Shown here piece by piece: positions 19,441 through 27,852 of a DNA stretch of 64,000 nucleotides; position 1 is the stretch's first letter; each line of letters starts with the position of its first letter. A program made the position numbers and the translations under genes. Origin of the DNA: Gemmatimonadales bacterium (GTDB taxonomy: Bacteria > Gemmatimonadota > Gemmatimonadetes > Gemmatimonadales > GWC2-71-9); contig JAICWE010000001.1 in NCBI GenBank assembly GCA_025934955.1, positions 1-64,000 of the forward strand, written 5' to 3'. The notes under the pieces were generated by a model. That model was not told where the DNA came from, did no database searches, and saw only the letters and a program-made list of their open reading frames with translations.

Positions 19441-20933
19441 GCGCTCTCGCCCAGCCAGCTCGTGTCGTGCCGCTTGGCCTTGAGCGAGGCGACGAAGCCG
19501 GATTTCTCCACCGCCTTCATGTACGCTTCGCGCGGCTCGACCAGCTTCTGGTCCACCAGCTCCATCAAGGCATCATTGAGCGTCACCATGCCGCCCTTGC
19601 GGTTGGTCTGCATGATGGACGGGATCTGGAACGTCTTGCCTTCGCGGATCAGGTTGGTGATCGCGGGAATCGAGAGCAGGATCTCCCGGGCCGCGACCCG
19701 GCCGCCGCCGATCTTCCGCACCAGCGTCTGCGCCACCACACCCTTGAGCGACTCGGCGAGCATCACCCGGATCTGCGCCTGCCGGTCGGCCGGGAACTGA
19801 TCGATGATGCGGTCGATGGTGCCGGCCGCCGTGGTGGTGTGGAGCGTGCCGAAGACGAGGTGCCCCGTCTCCGCCGTCTCGATGGCGATGGACACCGTCT
19901 CGAGGTCGCGCATCTCGCCGACCAGGATGACGTCGGGATCCTCGCGCAGCGCGGCGCGGAGCGCCTGCTTGAAGCCGCGGGTGTGCCGGCCCACCTCGCG
20001 CTGGGTCACCACGCACTTCTTTCCCTGGTGCACGAACTCGATCGGGTCCTCGATGGTGAGGATGTGATCGGAGCGGGTGCGGTTCACCAGGTCCACCATC
20101 GCCGCGAGCGTGGTGGACTTCCCGGAGCCGGTGGGGCCGGTGACGACGACCAGTCCCTTGCTCAGGTGGCAGAGCGCCTGCACCTCGCGGCTCAACCCGA
20201 GCTCGTCGGTGGTCGGCAGCTTCGAGGCGATCACGCGGGTGACGAGCAGCGGCCCGTGCCGGTCGCGGCCGGCGTTGCAGCGGAACCGGGCGAGGCCGGC
20301 GATCTCGTAGGCCCAATCGGCATCGCCGCTCTCCCGATACTCGGTCGCTTCGCGAGGCTCCATGATGCTGTCGATCATGTCGCCGAGGCGCTCCGCCGTG
20401 TAGGCGGGGCCGTCGTGCCGGACCAGCTCGCCGTGGCGGCGGAAGACAGCGGGCTCGCCGGCGCGAAGGTGCAGATCGCTGGCAGCGCTCTCGACCAGCA
20501 CGCGCAGCAGCTCCTCGACATCCGTCCGGGCCTGCGCCCGGCGCTCCGCCGCCGCCGGCGACTCGGTGACCGTCGCGGTGGCCGCGGCGGTGGCGGCGCG
20601 CACGCCGTCGGAAGCGGCGGCGCCGTTCCCGGTGCCTGCCGGGCGCACCGTGGCGACCAGGCCGCCGGCACCCGACGCCAGCTCCACGTCCACTGCGCCC
20701 GATGGCGACGCATAGGGGAAGCTGAGCTGCGCCCGCGGCGTGACGTCGCCGGCCAGGGGCGCCGGCGCGATCTCGCGCACCAGCGCCACGATCTGCGCGT
20801 CGCTCAGCGCTTCCTTGGTGAGCGGGCGGTTGCCGCCCTGCGCGACCAACGCCGCGACGGTGCCGGCGCCGAGCCGCAGCGCGTCGGCCCGCTGCTCGTG
20901 CAGGATCTGGATGAAGCGGTCGAGTCGGGCCAC
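19437..20933 (-). CDS. pilT: PilT-like type IV pilus retraction ATPase with extra N-terminal domain
   Basis: 498 residues against about 345 for ordinary PilT. From residue 138 it is a standard PilT: SDLHLRAGEPAVFRRHGEL, Walker A GPTGSGKST (266-274), Asp-box ILTIEDPIEF, Walker B VILVGEMRD (335-343) and His-box GHLVFGTLHT (357-366). Residues 1-100 look like a diverged copy of the PilT N-terminal domain (ADALRLGAGTVAALVAQGG). An Ala/Thr-rich linker joins them. It should power pilus retraction, though no pilin genes are in the window. It lies between a small unknown gene and trmJ. Confidence 0.85.
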   Translation of the reverse strand: MARLDRFIQILHEQRADALRLGAGTVAALVAQGGNRPLTKEALSDAQIVALVREIAPAPLAGDVTPRAQLSFPYASPSGAVDVELASGAGGLVATVRPAGTGNGAAASDGVRAATAAATATVTESPAAAERRAQARTDVEELLRVLVESAASDLHLRAGEPAVFRRHGELVRHDGPAYTAERLGDMIDSIMEPREATEYRESGDADWAYEIAGLARFRCNAGRDRHGPLLVTRVIASKLPTTDELGLSREVQALCHLSKGLVVVTGPTGSGKSTTLAAMVDLVNRTRSDHILTIEDPIEFVHQGKKCVVTQREVGRHTRGFKQALRAALREDPDVILVGEMRDLETVSIAIETAETGHLVFGTLHTTTAAGTIDRIIDQFPADRQAQIRVMLAESLKGVVAQTLVRKIGGGRVAAREILLSIPAITNLIREGKTFQIPSIMQTNRKGGMVTLNDALMELVDQKLVEPREAYMKAVEKSGFVASLKAKRHDTSWLGESA

Positions 20934-20947
20934 GGGTCGCTCGGCTC

Positions 20948-21418
20948 TCAGTCGAGGGGATGCACCAGCCGCACGTGCGCGCGGTTGATGTAGCAGGTGA
21001 CGTCGTCGGTCAGGATCATGAAAAAGCGGTCCGAACTGTTGAGGTAATCCAGGAGGCGGCCGCGCGTCGGCGGCAGCTCGACGCTGGTCCAGCCCCGCAC
21101 CTCATGGCGACCCGCCAGCTCGACCCGGAGCTCCACCCGCAGCTCGAAGCGCTTGGCCGCGCTGGCCCGCTCGGGATCGGCGAGCAGCATGCCGGGCGGG
21201 CAGTTCACCTGCACCACCTGCGCCTTGGAGACGAACACGACGCCGCCGTCCTGCGTGAGCGGGACGAAGCCGTCGGCCCGGTTCAACAGCTCGAGCGGCG
21301 TCTCCCGCCCCTCGTGCAGCGCGGCCTGCGGTTGGAGATGGAGATCGCCCTCGACGCTGCTGCCGTCCAGCAGCAGCAGCTCCGCCGCGACCCGCTCGGT
21401 GACCGCCCAGTCGCTCAC
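20948..21418 (-). CDS. Small conserved-looking protein of unknown function next to pilT
   Basis: 156 residues, soluble, beta-rich in appearance, with no signal peptide. The C-terminal third ends in a patterned segment, LLDYLNSSDRFFMIL followed by CYINRAHVRLVHPLD, that looks like a small sensor or PilZ-size domain, but I cannot assign a family. GTG 21418 is chosen because it begins 13 bases after the GNAT gene stop; upstream in-frame starts would run into that gene. Fourteen bases separate it from pilT, so a role in pilus control is possible but unproven. Confidence 0.65.
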   Translation of the reverse strand: MSDWAVTERVAAELLLLDGSSVEGDLHLQPQAALHEGRETPLELLNRADGFVPLTQDGGVVFVSKAQVVQVNCPPGMLLADPERASAAKRFELRVELRVELAGRHEVRGWTSVELPPTRGRLLDYLNSSDRFFMILTDDVTCYINRAHVRLVHPLD

Positions 21419-21431
21419 GCACCGCTCCGGT

Positions 21432-21926
21432 TCAGGTGACCCCTGCCCCGCCGGCGACCGCGGCGAGGGCCGCGCCGTCGAGCCGACAGCTCTGCCAGTC
21501 GTCCAGCGCTTCCGCACCCATCCTGTGATAGAAATCGGTCGCCGGCGTATTCCACTTGAGCACCTGCCACTCCATCCGCCCGCACCCGCGGCACCGCGCC
21601 TCCGCGGCGACCGCACGGAACAGCGCGCCGCCCGCACCGCGGCGGCGGGCGGACGAGAGGACGAAGAGATCCTCGAGAAAGAGCGTCGGGCGCGCAAGGA
21701 ACGTGGAGTAGGTCTCGAAGAATACGGCGTAGCCCGCCGGCGCGCCGTCCACCAGTGCGAGCAGACAGTCGAACCGCGGCCGCACGCCGAACGCGTCGGC
21801 CAGGAGCCGCTCGCGGGCGCCGGCATCGGGCCGCGCCAGCCGCTCGTAGTCGGCGAGGCCGTCCACCAGATCGAGCAGCGCCGGGCCATCGGCGGCGGTC
21901 GCGCGACGAAGCGCGACGCGGTTCAC
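21432..21926 (-). CDS. GNAT family N-acetyltransferase
   Basis: 164 residues covering one GNAT domain. The acetyl-CoA binding segment is LEDLFVLSSARRRGAGGALF (about 90-109), with the Arg-Arg-x-Gly-x-Gly loop, and the C-terminal EWQVLKWNTPATDFYHRMGA helix is typical of diamine or general small-molecule acetyltransferases. The acceptor is unknown. GTG 21926 overlaps the stop of the dehydrogenase gene upstream as GTGA, so the two are coupled. Confidence 0.8.
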   Translation of the reverse strand: MNRVALRRATAADGPALLDLVDGLADYERLARPDAGARERLLADAFGVRPRFDCLLALVDGAPAGYAVFFETYSTFLARPTLFLEDLFVLSSARRRGAGGALFRAVAAEARCRGCGRMEWQVLKWNTPATDFYHRMGAEALDDWQSCRLDGAALAAVAGGAGVT

Positions 21927-22822
21927 CCGCGGAGCTCCACGCCGGCCTGTCGCTCGATCAGCTTGATCGCCTCGAGGTAGTCGGCCCGCTCGCCCAGCGC
22001 GGCGCGAGCGGCGTGCATCAGCGCGCCGGTCTGCTCCAGCAGCGGCCCGTCGACGCCGGTCTCGTGCAGCAGGCCGGTCGCGATGCCGACGTCCTTGTCG
22101 AGCAGCGCGAGCCGGAAGGTGTTGGGCCATTGCCCCGTCAGCACCCGCTCGGGCACCAGCACCTCGCTCACGAAGGAGCGGCCGCTCGAGCTGTTGAGTG
22201 CTTCGATCGCCTTCCGCGGCGCGACGCCGGCCTTGGCCAGCGCGGCGACGCCCTCACCCACGGCGATGATGTTGAGCGCGAGCAGCGCGTTGTTCACCGC
22301 CTTCATCGCGTCGCCCGCGCCGATCGGACCGAGGTGCTCGATGCGCTGGCCGAACGCGTCGAGCACCGGCCGCGCCCGCGCGAACACCGCGTCGCTCGCG
22401 CCTACCATCACCGTGAGCTTCGCCGCCTCGGCGCCGTTGGTGCCACCGCTCACCGGCGCGTCGGCGAAGTCCACGCCCTTCGCCGCAAGCCGCTCGGCGA
22501 TGCGGCGTGACGTGGCGGGGTCGCCCGAGGTGCAGTCGAGCAGCAGCGCCCCGCGGGTGAAACCGGCGAGCAGGCCGTCGGTCCCGTCGAGCAGACTCGC
22601 GACGTCGGCGGAGGTGGAGAGGCAGGTGACGACGACGTCGCTCGCGGCGGCGAGCTCGCGCGGCGTGGCGACCGCAGTCGCCTTCTCGGCGCGGGCAAAC
22701 TCCTGGGCGACCGACGCGGTGCGGTTCCATACGGTGAGTCCGCCGCGGCGTGCGAGATGGACCGCCATCGGGCGACCGATGGCACCGAGTCCGGCGAAGC
22801 CGATTCGGGCTGTGGCAGGCAT
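21923..22822 (-). CDS. NAD(P)-dependent beta-hydroxyacid dehydrogenase (HIBADH family)
   Basis: 299 residues. A Rossmann motif GFAGLGAIGRPMA opens the protein, DAPVSGGTNGAEAAKL is the substrate-binding DxPVSGG signature, and a Lys in MKAVNNALL is the catalytic lysine. Family members reduce or oxidise 3-hydroxyisobutyrate, tartronate semialdehyde or succinic semialdehyde. ATG 22822 is preferred to a TTG at 22846. A TATCTT box ends 6 bases before this ATG, so the message may be leaderless. Confidence 0.85.
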   Translation of the reverse strand: MPATARIGFAGLGAIGRPMAVHLARRGGLTVWNRTASVAQEFARAEKATAVATPRELAAASDVVVTCLSTSADVASLLDGTDGLLAGFTRGALLLDCTSGDPATSRRIAERLAAKGVDFADAPVSGGTNGAEAAKLTVMVGASDAVFARARPVLDAFGQRIEHLGPIGAGDAMKAVNNALLALNIIAVGEGVAALAKAGVAPRKAIEALNSSSGRSFVSEVLVPERVLTGQWPNTFRLALLDKDVGIATGLLHETGVDGPLLEQTGALMHAARAALGERADYLEAIKLIERQAGVELRG

Positions 22823-22828
22823 GGGAAC

Positions 22829-22834
22829 AAGATA
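22829..22834 (-). promoter_or_regulatory. Leaderless-type -10 box before HIBADH-family gene
   Basis: TATCTT ends exactly 6 bases before the ATG at 22822, which would place the transcription start on the start codon. No Shine-Dalgarno sequence is visible upstream of the ATG. Confidence 0.45.
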
Positions 22835-22848
22835 GCAGGTGGGCAAAG

Positions 22849-22885
22849 GGAACGGCCCCGGGGCGCGGGGCTCCGGGGCCGTTCC
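22849..22885 (-). terminator. Terminator hairpin after EXORDIUM-like gene
   Basis: Perfect 13-bp inverted repeat, GGAACGGCCCCGG at 22849-22861 and its complement at 22873-22885, loop of 11. It follows the minus-strand lipoprotein gene and precedes the HIBADH promoter. The T-run on the minus side is weak (CCCTTTGCC). Confidence 0.7.
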
Positions 22886-22921
22886 GACCAGCGCGCCCGG
22901 ACGAGCCGGGCGGAAGTTGCG

Positions 22922-23824
22922 CTAGTGCCCGTCGAGGCAGCCCTTCTGGCCGCTGCGGTTCGGGTAGCCAGTGCCGGTGTCGAACGCCTTGTTCGACCAC
23001 TCGCCCTGCACCTTCCACCTGGTGCCGTTGCTGAACGTCACCGAGGCGACGTTGAACGTCCAAGCGCACTTGTCACCGTTCTCCGCGCCCTGGCGATCGT
23101 ACCAGCCGCCCTGCACGTCGGGATCTGTGCGCGCCTCGGAGAGCTCGTGCGCCGCCACGTTGGCGAGCGCAGCGAGACCCTGGCTGTGGCCGGTCGTGTT
23201 GTCCACCGGATCGCAGCCGGCATCGCCGTCGAGCTTCCAGAAAAAGGCGAACTGCACGCCGACGCCGTTGCAGGTGCCGTGGCTGTGCCAGGCGCAGTAG
23301 CCGGCGTTGCCGCGCGGAAGGTCGGTGTACACCGAGTAGTAGCCGTTCGCGACGGGGTTCGTGATCACCTTGCAGACTTCGGCGAGGATCGCACCCGTAT
23401 TGCCGCCGCCGGACGCCGCAGTCGCGTCAATGATGTGACTGCCGGCCGTCACCGTATTTCCGACCGTTCCATTGGTGCCGGTGTACTCATCACTGGTCTT
23501 GGCGTAATTGCTGCCGCTGTAGCCCCCCATGAAGGCGTCGAGGCCGGTGATCTTATCACCGCTGTAATTCGCCCACGACGTGCCCCAGAAAATGTTCTGG
23601 CTCACCACCGACGTCATGATCGGCCCGTTATGCCAGATCATGTCCGCCGACCCGGGCTTCCGCCCCGCCTGGCCCTTGGCGTAGAACACGTGAGTGCGGG
23701 GACCGGTTGCGAGTTCGGTCCGGTCTTCGGCGATGCTCTGCGTCGGACTGGTCGGCTGCTGCGAGTTGTCACTACAGGCGGCCGCCAGCGACAGAGCGGC
23801 CACGATGGTCCAGCGTGCGCGCAC
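22922..23824 (-). CDS. EXORDIUM/Phi-1-like secreted lipoprotein
   Basis: 300 residues. A lipoprotein signal ends at LAAAC near residue 17. The mature part resembles the EXORDIUM (phosphate-induced protein 1) family known from plants and some bacteria: IWHNGPIMTSVVSQNIFWG, then GNAGYCAWHSHGTCNGVGVQ and AAHELSEARTDPDVQGGWYD, with several Cys. The HELSEA stretch looks metalloprotease-like but no catalytic role is known for the family. GTG 23824 is chosen because GGAGG lies just upstream and a normal signal peptide follows; the ATG at 23857 has no ribosome site. Function unknown, probably cell surface. Confidence 0.6.
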   Translation of the reverse strand: MRARWTIVAALSLAAACSDNSQQPTSPTQSIAEDRTELATGPRTHVFYAKGQAGRKPGSADMIWHNGPIMTSVVSQNIFWGTSWANYSGDKITGLDAFMGGYSGSNYAKTSDEYTGTNGTVGNTVTAGSHIIDATAASGGGNTGAILAEVCKVITNPVANGYYSVYTDLPRGNAGYCAWHSHGTCNGVGVQFAFFWKLDGDAGCDPVDNTTGHSQGLAALANVAAHELSEARTDPDVQGGWYDRQGAENGDKCAWTFNVASVTFSNGTRWKVQGEWSNKAFDTGTGYPNRSGQKGCLDGH

Positions 23825-23942
23825 GGAGACCTCCGCAGAGGAAGCGAACGACTTCATTTGTAGGGGAACGCGTGGACCAATGCATCACTGCGTGCGCGCG
23901 ACCGCCCGACCAGGCCTGGACATCCCGCGCGTGTGGGCGGCC

Positions 23943-23972
23943 TATAATTGGAAGCGGTACGATGGCTGTCAA
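23943..23972 (-). promoter_or_regulatory. Candidate promoter of EXORDIUM-like gene
   Basis: Consensus TTGACA at 23972-23967 on the minus strand, with an AT-rich ATTATA block at 23948-23943, spacer 18. A perfect TATAAT also reads on the plus strand at 23943-23948, but its best -35 is poor and no plus-strand gene follows closely. Confidence 0.45.
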
Positions 23973-24015
23973 GCACGAGGGGTGACCGCCGGCGGTGCAG
24001 GCGGTTGCAGCGACC

Positions 24016-24840
24016 TCAGCGCGATGTCGGGGAATCGGGCGGCGCACCGGGCCCGGACCGACCGATACTCGCGAGCTGCCGGCCGATGATCTGGTCGAAG
24101 GTGCTGACCGGATAGGCGCCCTCCAGCGGCACGCCGTTGATCAGGAGACCGGGCGTACCGGTGAAGCCGAAGCGGCGGAACTCGTCCAGGTCCGCGTCAA
24201 CGGTCGCCCGGACGGCGGGCCCGTGCGCGTCTGCCACCGCCCGCGGCGCGTCGGCGCCAACCGCCTTCGCCGCAGTCTCGAGGTACGCGTCGCCCTCGCG
24301 GGTCAGCCGCTCCTGATTGGCGTACAGCTCGTCGTAGTACCGGAACGCCAGCATCGGCTGCTGCCGCGCGATGGCCTCGTACATCAGGGCGGCCGCCATC
24401 GCGTGGGGATGGATGTCGAGCGGGCTCTGCTTCACCAGCAGGCGCACCCGGTCGCCGTACTTCTGCATCACCTCGCGCAGCACGTCGCGCTCGCGGCGGC
24501 AGTAGGGACACTCGAAGTCGGTGTACTCCACGATCGTGATCGGCGCCGCCGGATTGCCCAGCACCGCGCGGTGCTCGATCACCGGCGTCAACGGATGCGC
24601 AAACCCGGCCTCGATCCGCTCGTCCGCGGCCTTCCGCTGCTGCTCCTCCGCCGCCGCCTGCGTCTGCCCCGCCGCGGCGTTCACCGCCGCCATGAATACG
24701 TCGGGATGCGCGCGGATCGCCGCGGCGAGCACCTCGGGATGCCGCTCCAGCGTCCGCTGGAGCTGCTCCGCCGCGGGCGCGCGGGAGCAGGCACCGGCGG
24801 CGGCGGCGAGCAGCACGATCAATGGGATGTGTCGGGTCAC
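24016..24840 (-). CDS. DsbA-family thioredoxin-fold lipoprotein
   Basis: 274 residues. Lipoprotein signal with Cys18 (AGAC), a helical region rich in Ala/Glu to about residue 90, then a thioredoxin-fold DsbA/DsbG-type domain with active site Cys111-Pro-Tyr-Cys114 and a late cis-Pro loop (TGTPGLLI). It should act as a periplasmic disulfide oxidoreductase attached to a membrane. GTG 24840 begins the signal sequence. Ninety bases separate it from the divergent DNA polymerase IV gene. Confidence 0.87.
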   Translation of the reverse strand: MTRHIPLIVLLAAAAGACSRAPAAEQLQRTLERHPEVLAAAIRAHPDVFMAAVNAAAGQTQAAAEEQQRKAADERIEAGFAHPLTPVIEHRAVLGNPAAPITIVEYTDFECPYCRRERDVLREVMQKYGDRVRLLVKQSPLDIHPHAMAAALMYEAIARQQPMLAFRYYDELYANQERLTREGDAYLETAAKAVGADAPRAVADAHGPAVRATVDADLDEFRRFGFTGTPGLLINGVPLEGAYPVSTFDQIIGRQLASIGRSGPGAPPDSPTSR

Positions 24841-24930
24841 AGCGAGTAGGCTACATGCCGGGACCCGGCGCGGCAATGCCGGACGCCCGGCAGCTCGCCC
24901 CGCCGCTTCGACCGGCGCTACCATTCGTCC

Positions 24931-26121
24931 ATGTCCGCCCGGCTCATGCACGTCGATCTTGACGCCTTCTTCGTCGAGGTGTGCCGCCAGCGCAATCCGG
25001 AGCTGCGCGACGTCGAGCTGCTCGTGGTCGGCGGGCGGCGCGAGGGACGCGGCGTGGTGCAGTCGGCGTCCTACGGTGCCCGGCGCTACGGCGTGCATGC
25101 GGGGATGCCGATCGGCGAGGCGGTGCGGCTCTGCCCCGCCGCCACCTTCTTCCGCGGCGAGTTCATCCACTATCGCGAGGCGTCGCGCGCGGTGCAGGCG
25201 GTGCTCGAGCGCCACGCGCCGGTCGTCGTCATGGCGTCGCTCGACGAGGCGTACCTCGACTTCGGCGGGACCGAGGGGCTCTGGCCGGTCTCGCTCCTTC
25301 CCGTCGCCGAGACGATCCGCGACGACGTGCAGCGCACCAGCGGGCTCGACTGCAGCATCGGGATCGGCCCCAACCGGATGATCGCGAAGCTCGCCTCCGA
25401 CGCGGCCAAGCCGCGCGGCCTGATGGAGGTGCGTGCCGGTTGGGAGGAAGGGTTTCTCGCGGGGCTGCCGCTCAAGGCGCTGCCCGGCGTCGGTCCGAAG
25501 ACCGCGGCGCGCTGGGCCGAGCTCGGCTTGAGCGACGTGCACCAGGTGCAGGCGATGAGCGTCGAGGCGCTCGCCCGGCTCATCGGCGACGACGACGCCC
25601 GCGCGCTCAAGCTCCGCGCGCACGGCCACGGCGGCACGACGCTGAGCCGCGATCGGCTGCCCCGCTCCGTCAGCCGGGAGACGACGCTCTCGCGCGACCT
25701 GCGCGACCCGGCCGAACTCGACCGCATCCTCGCGCTCCTCACCGCGCGCGTCGCCGGCCAGCTGCGCGACGAGGGACTCGTCGCCCGCACCGTCGCGCTC
25801 AAGCTTCGGCACGATGACTTCCACACCGTCACCCGCCGTCACACCCTGCCCGACGCCACCGACCTCGACGCCGAGCTGCTCAGCGCCGCCCGAGCGCTCT
25901 TCCGCAACGCGTTCGACGACGTGCGCCGGCGCGACCGCGGCGTGCGGCTCATCGGCATCGCCGCCACCAACCTCGGCCTGTCGGCCGAGCCCGATCTGTT
26001 CGAGCCGCCGGCGCGCACCAGGCTCCGCCGGCTCACGAGCGCGGTGGACGAGGTGCGCGCCAGGTTCGGCTTCGACGCGATGAAGCCGGCGCAGCTCGTC
26101 CGCCCGCGGAAGCCCGAGTGA
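24931..26121 (+). CDS. dinB: DNA polymerase IV (Y-family)
   Basis: 396 residues. The palm motif MHVDLDAFFVEV and the second catalytic motif SLDEAYLDFGG provide the three metal-binding carboxylates; GIGPNRMIAKLASDAAKP and a LPGVGPKTAARW helix-hairpin-helix thumb follow, and a little-finger domain ends at about residue 365. It performs error-prone bypass of damaged DNA. There is no clear LexA box upstream, and no recA or imuB neighbour. Its stop overlaps the GTG of the next gene. Confidence 0.93.
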   Translation: MSARLMHVDLDAFFVEVCRQRNPELRDVELLVVGGRREGRGVVQSASYGARRYGVHAGMPIGEAVRLCPAATFFRGEFIHYREASRAVQAVLERHAPVVVMASLDEAYLDFGGTEGLWPVSLLPVAETIRDDVQRTSGLDCSIGIGPNRMIAKLASDAAKPRGLMEVRAGWEEGFLAGLPLKALPGVGPKTAARWAELGLSDVHQVQAMSVEALARLIGDDDARALKLRAHGHGGTTLSRDRLPRSVSRETTLSRDLRDPAELDRILALLTARVAGQLRDEGLVARTVALKLRHDDFHTVTRRHTLPDATDLDAELLSAARALFRNAFDDVRRRDRGVRLIGIAATNLGLSAEPDLFEPPARTRLRRLTSAVDEVRARFGFDAMKPAQLVRPRKPE

Positions 26122-27164
26122 ACGCCGAATCGGTGGACTGCCTCGTGCTGGGCGCCGGGCCCGCGGGGCTCCGCGCGGCGCAGGTGCTCGCCGAAGCGGG
26201 CCGCGAGGTCATGGTGCTGGAGAAGAAGGCGACGGTCGGCCCCAAGACCTGCGCCGGCGGCCTCACGGCGAAGAGCGTCTCCGAGCTGGTGCCGCTCGGC
26301 CTTCCGCTCGAGGCGACGTTCGCGAGTGTCGGCCACGTGCGCTTCGGCGGCGAGCCGTGCACCGCGCTCGATGCCGAGCTGGCCCTCGTGCGCACCATCT
26401 CGCGGGCGGCGCTCGGCCGGATGCAGGCCGATTGGGCGAGGGCGGCTGGCGCGGAGATCCGGATCGGCACGACGGCGCGCGGCGTGGACACCGATCGTCA
26501 CGAGGTGAGCACCGGGGGCGGTGCCATCCGCTATCACCACCTGATCGGCGCCGACGGCAGCGACTCCGCGGTGCGCCGCGCGCTCGGTCTGCCGTCGCCA
26601 CGCGGCTGCATTGCAGCCGAGTTCAACGTGCCGGGCGTGCGACTCGCGCCGCTGCGCATCGAGTGCGACGAGCCGGCGCTGGCCAACGGCTACTTCTGGG
26701 TGTTCCCTCACGCCGACTACACCTCGATCGGCGCAGCGGCGCTGAAGGACGTGATTCCGCCGCGCCGGCTCCGGCCCTACATCGCGGGTCGGGCCGAGGC
26801 GCTCGGCGCGGCGGTGGACGGTGTGCCGTTCGAGGCGGCGACGCTCGAGGTGGAGTACCATGGCCTGCACTTTCCCGGCGGCGTGCACCTCGCCGGCGAC
26901 GCGGCGGGCGTGGCTTCGTCGCTCACGGCGGAGGGGATTTACGCGGCGCTGGTGACGGGCGAGGAGGTCGCGCGGAGCATCGTCGAGCGGGACTACCCGG
27001 CGCCCAAGACGCGACGATGGCTCCGGGTGAAAGCGCGGCACGACCGCCTGATGCGGCGGCTCCGCGCACGATGGGCGCGGACCCTCACCATCGGCGCGCT
27101 GTCCGCGCTGGTGCGGGTGCCGCCGGCGCGGCGGCCGCTGGCGCGATGGTTCGTGGACGGCTGA
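26118..27164 (+). CDS. Geranylgeranyl reductase family flavoprotein
   Basis: 348 residues. FAD-binding GAGPAGLRAAQVLAEAG is at 11-27, the conserved KKATVGPKTCAGGLT segment is typical of geranylgeranyl reductases, and GDAAGVASSLTAEGIYAAL (about 263-281) is the second FAD contact. Such enzymes saturate isoprenoid chains, for instance of menaquinone, carotenoid or chlorophyll side chains; which substrate applies here is unknown. A C-terminal basic helix region may bind membrane. GTG 26118 overlaps the dinB stop (GTGA). Confidence 0.82.
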   Translation: MNAESVDCLVLGAGPAGLRAAQVLAEAGREVMVLEKKATVGPKTCAGGLTAKSVSELVPLGLPLEATFASVGHVRFGGEPCTALDAELALVRTISRAALGRMQADWARAAGAEIRIGTTARGVDTDRHEVSTGGGAIRYHHLIGADGSDSAVRRALGLPSPRGCIAAEFNVPGVRLAPLRIECDEPALANGYFWVFPHADYTSIGAAALKDVIPPRRLRPYIAGRAEALGAAVDGVPFEAATLEVEYHGLHFPGGVHLAGDAAGVASSLTAEGIYAALVTGEEVARSIVERDYPAPKTRRWLRVKARHDRLMRRLRARWARTLTIGALSALVRVPPARRPLARWFVDG

Positions 27165-27176
27165 GCGCAACGGCGC

Positions 27177-27845
27177 TCAGCGCAAGTCGGGCGGATTGAA
27201 CCGGAGGCGGATGGTTCCGTCGGGCGCGGTGACCTGCGGGCCGAGGCCGGGGAACATGGCGCGCCGACCCGCCGAGTCGCGCACCTCCACGGTGCTGTTG
27301 CGCCAGAGCCGCCAGTAACCCACCGGCACCCGCACCGCGCCGGCCGGGAGCACGCAGCAGTCGCGTGCGCCTTCCAGGCCGGCATTCACCCGCACCTTCA
27401 GCGCGACACCGGCGGCGTTGGTCAGGACCGGCGCGAAGTACACCGTATCGCCCACCACCGGCCGTGCCTGCTGCTGGATGCGCCCGTCAGGCTCGCGCAA
27501 CGTGAAAGCGCCGTGGAGCCGCTCACCGAGCGGCGCGCCGGTCGTCAGCGAGGGGGGAACGCTCGCCCATTCGCCGACGACGGTGGCGCCGCGGGAGAGG
27601 CTGACGGTGACGGTGGCGCCTGGCGGGACGGTGAGCGCCGCATCGCCGTTGACCGCGAGGCGCACCGGCTGGGTGAGCGAGTTGGTGAACACGAGTCGCG
27701 GCCGGCTCAACGCGAAGAATGCCGCGCCGGCGAGCGCAAGCAACAGGGCGAGCGCGATCCAGGGCGCGAGACTCGGGCCGCCACGGCGCGCGCTCACCAC
27801 CGGCCGCGGCGCGGCCGGGCCGGGCGCGGGTGCCGGCGCCGTCAC
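27177..27845 (-). CDS. Membrane-anchored paralogue of the upstream kinase ectodomain
   Basis: 222 residues. A Pro/Ala-rich cytoplasmic N-terminus, one membrane helix (about 27-47) and a periplasmic domain. That domain aligns with the C-terminal half of the neighbouring Ser/Thr kinase: LVFTNSLTQPVRLAVNG matches LVVTNGLVEPVRLAIGR, DTVYFAPVLTNAAG matches DQTYFAPLVRNGSS, and ARDCCVLPAGAVRVPVGYW matches PCDCAIAPGDSDGHLGYY. There is no kinase domain. It begins 7 bases after the kinase stop, so the two are co-expressed and may bind the same ligand or each other. Confidence 0.72.
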   Translation of the reverse strand: MTAPAPAPGPAAPRPVVSARRGGPSLAPWIALALLLALAGAAFFALSRPRLVFTNSLTQPVRLAVNGDAALTVPPGATVTVSLSRGATVVGEWASVPPSLTTGAPLGERLHGAFTLREPDGRIQQQARPVVGDTVYFAPVLTNAAGVALKVRVNAGLEGARDCCVLPAGAVRVPVGYWRLWRNSTVEVRDSAGRRAMFPGLGPQVTAPDGTIRLRFNPPDLR

Positions 27846-27852
27846 GTGGGGC

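Noticed and set aside
23917-23948. Plus-strand promoter ending in TATAAT
   Set aside because: The -35 TGGACA would be 20 bases away and no plus-strand gene follows until dinB, across the DsbA-like gene on the other strand.
24841-25842. Long minus-strand extension of the DsbA-like gene through dinB
   Set aside because: Lipoprotein signal peptide at GTG 24840 shows the true start; the extension is antisense to DNA polymerase IV motifs.
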